From Christensenella sp. UBA767 (GTDB lineage Bacteria > Bacillota > Clostridia > Christensenellales > CAG-917): a stretch of 12,040 nt of DNA. This document shows positions 1 through 7,500 of the stretch, piece after piece. The position numbers and the translations under genes were made by a program. The stretch lies in the NCBI GenBank assembly GCA_002297185.1, contig DBJV01000111.1:1-12040 (forward strand). The letters run 5' to 3'. Positions within the stretch are counted from its first letter, which is position 1. Every line of letters begins with the position of its first letter. Under the pieces are notes generated by a model. It saw only the letters and a list, made by a program, of their open reading frames with translations. It searched no databases and was not told the DNA's origin.

Positions 1-20
1 AATTATTAATTATTAATTTT
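1..20. repeat. AT-rich inverted repeat, left arm
   Basis: This 20-nt A/T-only stretch is the exact reverse complement of positions 962-981. The two arms bracket the rpiB and coiled-coil gene pair. The sequence is low in complexity, built from repeats of ATTA, so chance or a generally AT-rich intergenic composition is possible. The arm begins at the window edge and could be longer. It lies just past the TAA stop of the coiled-coil gene at 26-28. Confidence 0.6.
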
Positions 21-25
21 ATTGG

Positions 26-361
26 TTAATTTTCTTGCGTTCCGCAATACTTCGCAATAAGCACTTCCACAAGTTTGTCCGCTTGCTCCTCGATATCGGA
101 GTTTTTGTCCTCGACAAGCTTGTCTGCCGCTTTTTGACCTTTTTTGAGGATTTCCTCACGCTTGACGTCCGCACGTTTTTCTGCGGCGGCGAGCGCATTT
201 CTTTGGTCGTCCTTACATTCGAGCAAAGTGGCTTTCTTTTGTTTTTGAGCGTCGAGTTCTGCCTGCAAAACTATTTGTTTGCCCTCTGCATACGCGTCTT
301 GTGCGATTTGCTCGGCTTTTGCCTCCGCCTCTCTTATGTCTTTCAATACCTCGTCAATCAT
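26..361 (-). CDS. Coiled-coil protein, probable V/A-type ATP synthase stalk subunit (G/H, NtpF/AhaH-like)
   Basis: This encodes 111 residues, almost all of them a charged alpha-helical coiled coil rich in Ala, Glu and Lys with no membrane segment. It opens MIDEVLKDIREAEAKAEQI and ends in a short less charged helix, ADKLVEVLIAKY. That layout and length fit the peripheral-stalk subunit G/H (NtpF in Enterococcus, AhaH in archaea), which pairs with subunit E and braces the catalytic head against the membrane part of a proton- or sodium-pumping rotary ATPase. The ATG at 361-359 overlaps the last 8 nt of rpiB, so translational coupling is likely. A GAGG lies about 12 nt upstream inside rpiB. In V/A-ATPase operons the next gene is usually the large membrane subunit I, which would lie beyond the left edge. 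Coiled coils are low in information, so the family call is an inference. Confidence 0.62.
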   Translation of the reverse strand: MIDEVLKDIREAEAKAEQIAQDAYAEGKQIVLQAELDAQKQKKATLLECKDDQRNALAAAEKRADVKREEILKKGQKAADKLVEDKNSDIEEQADKLVEVLIAKYCGTQEN

Positions 362-815
362 TGCGCTCTATTTCCTCAATTTCATTTATCATATCGAGGC
401 GTTTTTGATGCCTTCCGCCCTCGTAAGACGCATTGTACCACGCCTTCACGATATCTTTTGCCTCTTCTGGAGTAACAACTCTACCGCCGAGTGCCAAAAC
501 GTTTGCGTCGTTGTGCCGTCTCGTCATCTCCGCCATAAACGTATTGGCTGCAAGCCCTGCCCTTACGCCTTTAACTTTGTTGGCGGCAATTGAAATGCCT
601 ATGCCCGTACCGCACATAATCACGCCGAGGTCGCACTCGCCGCTCGCCACGGCTTTAGCCACTTTGTAGCCGTATTTGGGATAATCCACGGACTCGATGG
701 AATCGCAACCGAAATCCACGATTTCCGCCCCCAATTCTTCAAGCGCAGCCACAACCGCACCCTTGAGCGGATATCCGCCGTGATCGCACCCTACAGCAAC
801 TTTTGCCATACGCAT
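354..815 (-). CDS. rpiB: Ribose-5-phosphate isomerase B (RpiB/LacA/LacB family)
   Basis: This encodes 153 residues, near the usual length of about 150. RpiB interconverts ribose 5-phosphate and ribulose 5-phosphate in the non-oxidative pentose phosphate pathway in the cytosol. The N-terminal phosphate-binding motif CDHGG is at residues 10-14. The catalytic loop MCGTGIG is at 67-73, with Cys68 as the expected base in the cysteine-type enzymes. RRHNDANVLALGGR at 99-112 supplies the conserved histidine (His101). The ATG at 815-813 is chosen because GGAG at 825-822 sits 6 nt upstream. An in-frame ATG at 809 and a GTG at 827 are less well placed. The last 8 nt overlap the coiled-coil gene. Some relatives act on allose or galactose phosphates (AlsB, LacA/LacB), but nothing nearby suggests sugar catabolism. 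Confidence 0.95.
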   Translation of the reverse strand: MRMAKVAVGCDHGGYPLKGAVVAALEELGAEIVDFGCDSIESVDYPKYGYKVAKAVASGECDLGVIMCGTGIGISIAANKVKGVRAGLAANTFMAEMTRRHNDANVLALGGRVVTPEEAKDIVKAWYNASYEGGRHQKRLDMINEIEEIERND

Positions 816-841
816 AGCACACTCCACAATATGATATAAAT

Positions 842-870
842 ATTTTACACCGAATCCCGTATTTTTTCAA
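842..870 (-). promoter_or_regulatory. Sigma-A-type promoter of rpiB and the coiled-coil gene
   Basis: On the minus strand a -35 box TTGAAA (870-865) is followed by a 17-nt spacer and a -10 box TAAAAT (847-842). Each box matches the consensus at five of six positions. Transcription would start near 835, giving a leader of about 20 nt that contains the GGAG at 825-822 and the ATG at 815. The three elements support one another. Confidence 0.75.
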
Positions 871-961
871 GTCCAAAATGTCGAATAAATGTGTATTAAA
901 AGCATTTTAAGCGAAAAGCACACAAAGATATGTTTTTGTATTGACAAAAAGCGTTTTTGTA

Positions 962-981
962 AAAATTAATAATTAATAATT
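962..981. repeat. AT-rich inverted repeat, right arm
   Basis: This is the perfect 20-nt reverse complement of positions 1-20. It directly abuts the outer arm AGAGCAA (982-988) of the structured element to its right. It could be the end of an inserted element or simply AT-rich spacer. The composition makes the match less surprising than an ordinary 20-mer would be. Confidence 0.6.
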
Positions 982-1058
982 AGAGCAAAAGCCGTCGCTG
1001 TGGCAACGGCAACACACACTTGTGTGTATTGTCTTAGCCACGCTAGGTTTATTGCTCT
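982..1058. repeat. Structured intergenic element, copy A (nested stems)
   Basis: Nested inverted repeats are visible. The outer stem is AGAGCAA (982-988) with TTGCTCT (1052-1058). The middle stem is GTGGC (1000-1004) with GCCAC (1037-1041). The inner hairpin is ACACA (1014-1018) with TGTGT (1023-1027), continued outward by GGCAA (1008-1012) with TTGTC (1029-1033). An alternative stem, GCCGT (991-995) with ACGGC (1006-1010), would compete with the middle stem. A related structure is found at 11912-11951, also 17-18 nt before a copy of the same 72-nt block. A weak plus-strand promoter-like pair (TTGACA 941-946, ATTAAT 965-970, 18-nt spacer) points into the element, but whether it is transcribed is unknown. 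Confidence 0.65.
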
Positions 1059-1059
1059 G

Positions 1060-1131
1060 CTACCGCGCAACCGATAAACGCTATCAGTTCATTCAATGAT
1101 AAAAACTCCTGCCACAATTTCGCTATATCGC
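1060..1131 (+). repeat. 72-nt conserved repeat block, copy A
   Basis: This block matches 11969-12040 at 65 of 72 positions with no gaps and in the same orientation. It starts CTACCGCGCAACC and ends TTTCGCTATATCGC. It contains a small GATA (1073-1076) / TATC (1082-1085) hairpin with a 5-nt loop that both copies keep. Together with the stem element on its left it forms a composite repeat of about 132 nt. No open reading frame explains the conservation. The upstream copy reaches the window edge, so the full repeat may be longer. Confidence 0.88.
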
Positions 1132-1143
1132 TTGCTTGGTATG

Positions 1144-1158
1144 TGCGCCTTTGGCGCA
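1144..1158. other. Short hairpin TGCGCC / GGCGCA
   Basis: A perfect 6-bp GC-rich stem with a TTT loop, 12 nt right of the 72-nt block. It has no T-run typical of an intrinsic terminator on either side. It may be part of the larger intergenic repeat, whose second copy runs out of the window before this point. Confidence 0.5.
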
Positions 1159-1188
1159 TTTATTTGCGGATAATTCCATATCAGGTGT

Positions 1189-1201
1189 GGGTGTTCCACC
1201 C
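1189..1201. other. Short hairpin GGGTG / CACCC
   Basis: A perfect 5-bp stem with a TTC loop, just before the GTCATTCTGAG stretch. Its function is unknown. It adds to the run of small dyads in this gene-free region. Confidence 0.45.
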
Positions 1202-1204
1202 TCT

Positions 1205-1242
1205 CGTCATTCTGAGGGAGCAAAGCGACCGTGAGAATCCAG
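1205..1242. repeat. Dispersed intergenic repeat resembling the GTCATTCTGAG family
   Basis: The stretch begins CGTCATTCTGAGGGAGCAAA and ends GTGAGAATCC. It resembles a type of short interspersed repeat (GTCATTCTGAGCGAAGCGAAGAATC-like) that I recall from many bacterial genomes. The ends form an imperfect inverted repeat, ATTCTGA (1209-1215) with TGAGAAT (1232-1238), matching at six of seven positions. Only one copy is in the window, so the repeat status rests on recollection rather than on the sequence itself. Confidence 0.45.
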
Positions 1243-1344
1243 CCGTAGGCGCACTCTTTATTCTTTATGAGTGGAAACACAAGTTTAAAACAAACAATAC
1301 TAATTTATGAGTATTTAGAAAAATACCATATACCCTAAAAAGCT
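1243..1344. other. AT-rich gene-free spacer with one hairpin
   Basis: I see no gene, promoter or RNA gene here. One perfect 6-bp hairpin is present, GTATTT (1311-1316) with AAATAC (1321-1326) and an AGAA loop. A TTTTT on the minus strand (1336-1340) belongs to the terminator candidate immediately to the right. Confidence 0.5.
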
Positions 1345-1367
1345 CATTCAAGTGCGGTATTTGAATG
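1336..1367 (-). terminator. Weak secondary terminator candidate
   Basis: On the minus strand CATTCAA (1367-1361) pairs with TTGAATG (1351-1345) across a 9-nt loop, followed shortly by AGC and TTTTT (1340-1336). The stem is AT-rich and short, so at best it backs up the long palindrome that precedes it on the minus strand. Confidence 0.35.
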
Positions 1368-1381
1368 CATTATAATTCACC

Positions 1382-1530
1382 AAAAAACTATATTTAAGTG
1401 CATCAGATAGATGAAGAACAAGAAAGAGCCACTTGGACAGGCAGCCTAACGTACACAAGCGTACGTGACTGAATGAACAAGTGGCTCTGCCGCAGTTATT
1501 CGCTATCTGATGCGCTTAAATAAGTTTTTT
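1382..1530 (-). terminator. Long nested palindrome at the 3' end of the giant gene, probable terminator
   Basis: The outer arms are 1391-1410 and 1503-1522, complementary at 19 of 20 positions with one G-T type mismatch. They extend outward after one bulged base (1390) through AAAAAACT (1382-1389) and AGTTTTTT (1523-1530). A symmetric 14/14-nt internal loop leads to a perfect 11-bp middle stem, AGAGCCACTTG (1425-1435) with CAAGTGGCTCT (1478-1488). The tip carries ACGTAC (1449-1454) with GTACGT (1461-1466). On the minus strand the distal arm ends in TTTTTT, as an intrinsic terminator would. The TAA stop of the giant gene (1518-1516) and its last codons lie inside the proximal arm. It is far longer than a usual terminator, so an inserted palindromic element is an alternative. 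Confidence 0.65.
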
Positions 1531-4500
1531 GAGGTGTTTCTTGCGGACAACAATTCCGACCACACAAGCCACCACTATGATGACGACAACAAGTATCGAG
1601 CCGACCGTTACGCCGATTTCCCAAGGTTCGAGAGACGGCGGATTGACATCGACGAATACGAGTGCGGACACGTAGTCGGTGGAGTATTCGATGCGACCGT
1701 TGTTGACGGTGTAATCGGTGAGTTTCTTGAGCGTACCATCTTTGGTTACGGTGTAAAGCGCAATGCCCTTAAGGTTCTTGTTGACGGTGTTCGGGATTGC
1801 AACGCTAATGGACGTTGTCTCGCCGTTGAGTACTACGAGTTGATTGTCGCAATAGAGTTCCATCTTGACAACCGCCGCCACGCGCGCCTCGTCCTTGAGG
1901 TCTGCCGCCGCCGAGAGTGCGGGCATAAATTGCTTGATAATCGCAACGTAGTTGATGTCGCTTGCAATAATGCTGTCAGTGATATCCCTTACCGAAAGTC
2001 TGTTTGCCACGATACCGTCGCCGTCGATTCTGACCGAGCCGCCGTCGCTATCGAAGGAATTTGCGGTGAGTTCGAGTACGCCTGCGTTGCCGACCAAAGC
2101 GTAGTTGCCTGCAATATTTTCATTGGTGATAGACACCGTGAAGGAATACTTGCCTGCGCCCGTGATTTGTCTCTCGTTTCCATCGGAATCCTTTGCAAAC
2201 GCCAACTTGGTCATCGCCTTCGTGATTTCGATTGCGGAATTATTCTTGTATCCGTCGCCCATAGCCACGCTGTAGCCAATGTTGTAATCGCCGTTGGGAT
2301 CATACATCGCTCTGAGCTTGGTGACGCTTGACTTATCCTCTTTCAACTCGGTAGTTGCGCTGTAACCCGTCTTGTCAATGGTCACGTTGACAACCACTTG
2401 ATTGATGACGAACTTGGATTCAACTTCTTCCTTCTTGTAGTTGGGATGATTGACCTCGAACTCGTCCGTGAGGCGGAACGTCACGATATACGTGCCAGCG
2501 TTCTTGATGTCTGCAGGATTAAGCACGTCCTCGTATTGTCCGTTCTTGTAAATCTTGTACGACATCTCGTAATCGCCCTCGAGAAAACCGCTCGTGATGC
2601 CCTCGTGTACGGAGATGCAGTTGACGGGATAAGATTGCGCCTTTCCGTTGTAATACTCGTAAGACGGCGCCGCTTTGAGTTGTGCGGACGCTCTTTCGAT
2701 GACGATCGTCACCTCTTCGGAACTGCTCCACTCAATGAAGTACCCGTTGGTATCGCCGTTATCGACCTTGACGAAACGCTTGACATATACGTACCCCGTA
2801 TGCGTACCTGCGTTGCTTGCCTCGCTTGCCACGCCGTCCTTGACGTATCTGACCTCGTCGTCGGTCTTTGCGCCCTTAACGACGTCGAAAACTCTGTTCA
2901 CACCCTTGCCCGTCGCCTTGTCGTAGGTATATGTGAAGGTATTATTGGTCGTATCGATGCTGATACCGTCCATTTCGGGAAGTTTGATAGTGATCGTCGA
3001 TGCTTTCTTGCTTATCGCGCCGTTTTCGAAGGAGTATGCAAATTCATAAACGTCTTTGCCGTTCGAATCCTTAACGACGTTTCCGCTCTCATCCGTCGTA
3101 GCGATTGCCTTGAGCGTGCTTGCGTCACCGATAACGACGTTATAGTTGCTAATCGGTGCGAAGTCGTCGTAACTCTCAAGTCCGCTCGGAAGTGCGAGAT
3201 AATACACGTAGTACTCGTTCTCGCCAAGCGTATCGCTGGTCTTTGCATACTTGCCTGCAGGCGTGTATTCGCCCGTCGTTGAATTATACACGGCAAGCAC
3301 CACGACAGGACGATAATCAACGCCCTTGTTGTTTACGAAAACGCTCAATCCGTCGCCGGATGCGATACCGTCAAACAAGAAGTCGATTGCAGGATCCGTG
3401 CCGCCATAAGTCTTGACGTGATTGATACCTGCGGTCGTAACGTAAAGCGTTCTCTTGATTACGACGAGTTTGCTCGTGCCGTCGTTGCCCGTACCCGTGT
3501 ATTCAAACTTAAACGCAAAGTTATTCGCAACGCCGCCGACGAGATAATAACTCTTTGCGATTGCGCCTGCATTCGGTCTGCTCGTGCTGAACGTCGCAGT
3601 GGGCTTAGGCAAACTCGTAATAGCGTTGCCCGTTTCGCCGCCGAATCTGAAGTAATCGCCTCTGACGCCGTCTGCCGCCTTGACGTACTCGCCGGCAACA
3701 AGGTTATACGTGTATGCGTCGATTTGCGCAAGATATTTTGCGTTCTCTTCGTTTACTTCAAGTCCCGTAATCGCAAGGAAGTCTGCCGTTGCGATGAAGA
3801 AGGATTTGAGCGACTCGACATAATTCAATGCGTACGACGTATCGTCTGCGCCTACTATGGTATATTCCACGTTTCCGCCCACGTTTCCGAGCGTAGTGCC
3901 ATAGACCATTTCGCCGTCTTGCAACGTTGAAGTAATTACGCGTTTTTGGGTATTTGCGGACAATTTTGCGGTGTAACTATCGCTGCTTGCGCCGCTGTTC
4001 GTGTTTTGGATTGTGTAGTTATCGGCGTCTTTGCCTGCAAGACCGGATGCGGTAAACACGACATACATTGCGTTGGTGTATGCGCTGTTGTACTCTGCCG
4101 AAACGTTTGCGATATGCACGTCGTCGCCCTTAATGACGTTTGCAATACCCGTTGATGTAAGTCTGTAAGCGTCGGTTGCAGCGTCCGTGCCTTCAATCGT
4201 ACCGTAGAACTTGGTCGTTCCGTCGTATTGCTTTTTGAACATCTTTTCAGCGACTTCAGTTCCGAGTTTTTCAATGCTGTTTGCGGTGATATACACGCCT
4301 CTTTGATTGATTTTGCCCTTACCCGTGATGTAAGTCATCGTTTCGCCGAGGTCTTTGCCGCCTGCATAATCGTCGGACACGAGATAGACCTCCACGCCGT
4401 TCACTTTGTAGCGACCGACGATATAGTCTTTTGCGTCCTCGTAATCTGCGTCATCGACGTACTTGGACACGGTGCGCAAACTGTAGTAGTATGCGGTTGC

Positions 4501-7500
4501 CGTTGCAGGAACGCTTTGCGGATAGTAATGGACGCCGTCCTTATCCTCGTATGCAAGGATATCCGAATCGCGACCGTCCTCTCTGACCGTAGTCTTGTAG
4601 GTAATCACGTAGTTGATATCAAAGCCGCCCTGATTGGTGAACTTGGGATTATACACGTTGCCTTCTTTGAAATCTACTTCCTTGTTTTGGTCGAGAACGA
4701 CGTTCTTATCGATGAAGTATGCGCCGCCCGTCGTTGCAACGTTGTAGTTGCGCACTTCGGACTCGATGATGCCGTCCATCGTGTATCTAATCTTGTTTTT
4801 GACGATTTCGGAATATCCGTTGTATATTCTCTCGCCAAGATCCACTTCAACGGCAACGGGTCTTTCGATGATAGTACCCGTGATGTTGCTCGCGTACGCG
4901 CCCGCGGATTTATCAAGATAATAGTTATTTACGATATTATTATCTATTCCATTCTTGGACTTCAATTGCGGAGCGGACACCGTAACCTTGATATTCTTGC
5001 CCACCTTTGCGGAACTGAACGTACCCGTAGCCGCAATCTCGAGCAAATCTTTATGCTCTGCAAGCACGCCTTCTCTGTTTCCGCCGTTGACGGGAACTTG
5101 AATTGTAATCGTAGCCGTCACCGAGCCGTCATACACCTTGGGTGCAATTTGGAAGTCGTTGGTGATGAGTTTTATGGTCTTTTTGGACACTTTGACCGCT
5201 TGCAAAATCTCGTAGTCTGCAACTGTGCCTTCCTGTGCGTTCTCAAACGCCATATATCCCGAACCGCTGTTATATACGGAGCCGTAAATTCTGTAGTTCT
5301 TGAGGATATTTGCGTCGTCTGCCGAAATCGTAAGTCCCGAAATCATAACGTTGTGTCCGATTTCGTTTCCTTCCGAGTCAACGGCAACGTTTGCGTCGGG
5401 TGCGCCCATAGCCGAAAGCGTGTAAGTCACGTTTCCGCTCATATGGATTTGCGCAAGCTCTGCTCTGAGGTTATCCGAATAATACAACGTCGTGAAATCG
5501 CTGCCCGATCTCTTCGTCGCATTTACGTCCGTAGTGTTGTCATAGACTTTGCCCTCGAACAACACGTTGGGCATAAGTCTTGCCTTTTGAATTTCTACGG
5601 TAAGTCCCGAGAAATTGTTATTGATATCGTTTACGTCAACCTCGTAGTTAGCGTTGGAAATCTTGGTGTTTTCGGCAGAAATCGTCACTTGATGTTGACC
5701 GAAATCTTTGCCGTTTGCCTCGCCCACGAGTTTGAGACCGACGGATTCCACGCTGTCGCCCGTGACGAGTGCGTTATCCGCATACGTGTAGTTGACGTCA
5801 ACGCTCGTCGTTGAGTTGTAATCGCGATTTATAGGTGCGACGGTTGCAAAACTTGCCGCATTGAGTTTCTTCTTCGCAATTGTCGCTTTGACGTTGCGCA
5901 CGGTAAGTTCAATAGTATTTCCGACCACTCTTATATCGACGTCGTTGTCTTTATAGTCGTAAACGCTGCCTGCCGAGAGATTGCCGTTTTCAAACGTGAA
6001 CACCAATTTCACTCTTGAAATGAGGTATCCCTCGCCTGCCTTAACGCCCGAGAACACTCCGCTCTCTTCCACGATCAACGTCTTTTTTGCGCCGATGAGC
6101 ATTGCCGTGCTTGCCTCTTTGTTGTCTGCGCTCTTTGCGATTATAACGTTATCTGCATAGAGGACGTTGGTATTGTCGTATTCCTTGACGATTGTCACGT
6201 CGTTCTTCTCAACGCCGATACGCTTGAACAAAATGTAAATAAAATCGTTCTTTACGCCTTCGGAATTTGAGTTATCGATATACGCAATCTCAACCGTCGT
6301 GCCGTCGATAACAAAGTTCTCACCGCTCTTGTCGCCGATTACTTTAATGCTTTCGGCATGTCCGTCGTTGACAATGTAAGCAAGCGTATAGTTTGCGCTT
6401 TGCTCGCCCGTGAGTGCAAATCCGCCAAGCACGATATGAGTCGCAGTATCGCTCGATGCGTCGCCGATTACCGTGTAATACTTGTCGTTTGCAACGAGTT
6501 TCACCTTATCCGTCGCAAGAACGAGTTGAGACGTAAGGTCGTACATCGTAACGCCTGCCGCGTCGTAATCGACCACGTTGTTGCCGTTGAAGTATTTGCT
6601 TACGCCGACGAGGTTTGCCGTGTGGATTACGATTTCCTTGGGCTTAATTTCAAAGTGTGCGTTTGCGTATTCGCCGTCGATTGCCGCATTCGTCACAAAG
6701 TTGTCGTTGCTGCTTGCAAACGCCTTGTTTACGACGTAACCGTAGTAATAGTTATTGTCCGTCAACACGTTGTCGTAACGCGTGCCGTATGCCGTGAAGA
6801 TGCCTTTGCTATATCTTGCTCTTGCGAAAGAGCCGCTGATAGTTGCAAGCAATTCGTCGTAAGAAAGACCTGCGTACGAGCCGTTTTTAGCGATTGCCTC
6901 GCCGTTCACCTTGACGATTTCAAAGCCGATGCCATATACGGAATCCGCCTCGCCATATACCTTTGTGAATGCGCTTGCAGTCGGACGAATTTGAATTTCG
7001 GCAGGAGTGATATTGATAATCACAGGCTCGACTTCTACGTTAACGCCATCAAGTTTCACGCCGTTATTATAGAGTTCTACATCTTTGAACGTCGCAACGT
7101 ATCTACCTACGTTAATGTATTCTTCTGCGTGAGACAAAAGCATAATCCAGTCAACGCGGTCGAATACTACGCTTTCGTCGTCGCACTCGTACGTAAAGTC
7201 GTTTGTATTATACGTACTCCCCTCAGGCACTATTTCGCCATATACGTAAGTAAATTCCCTATTCGCTTTGATGATTACGGTGCCTGCTTTTGCAACGTAA
7301 ATTATGTAATTTTCTGTCGATTTAAGAACGATCGCAACGTTATTGTCGTTTATGCTTGCAAGCAAAATTTCAAAGCCCGTTGCGCCTTGATACTTGTTCG
7401 TATCGTAGTCGCTCTCGCCCAACGCCGTGCCGACTGTCGCAAGCGAAAGTTTGCCTTCGAGCAATTCTGCGATAAGGTCTGCAAGGAATGCGTCTTTAGC

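Noticed and set aside
816..827. GTG start for rpiB at 827
   Set aside because: The GGAG ribosome binding site lies inside this extension (825-822), so it cannot serve a start at 827. The ATG at 815 has correct spacing.
1089..1280. Minus-strand open frame of 63 codons in the intergenic region
   Set aside because: It is made entirely of the 72-nt block, small hairpins and the GTCATTCTGAG-type repeat. It looks like a translation of repeats, not a gene.
1591..1644. Sortase (LPXTG-like) motif before the C-terminal helix
   Set aside because: The linker reads NPPSLEPWEIGVTV. No LPXTG, NPXTN or close variant precedes the hydrophobic segment.
4228..5814. Long plus-strand open frame (528 codons) opposite the giant gene, with others at 1510-2331, 2398-3282, 6358-7608, 7618-8520 and 9115-9813
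   Set aside because: All lie antisense to a well-supported gene. Their translations are rich in Val, Cys, Arg and His with no recognisable domain, as expected from the complement of the giant gene's codon usage. I found no ribosome binding site or promoter that favours them.
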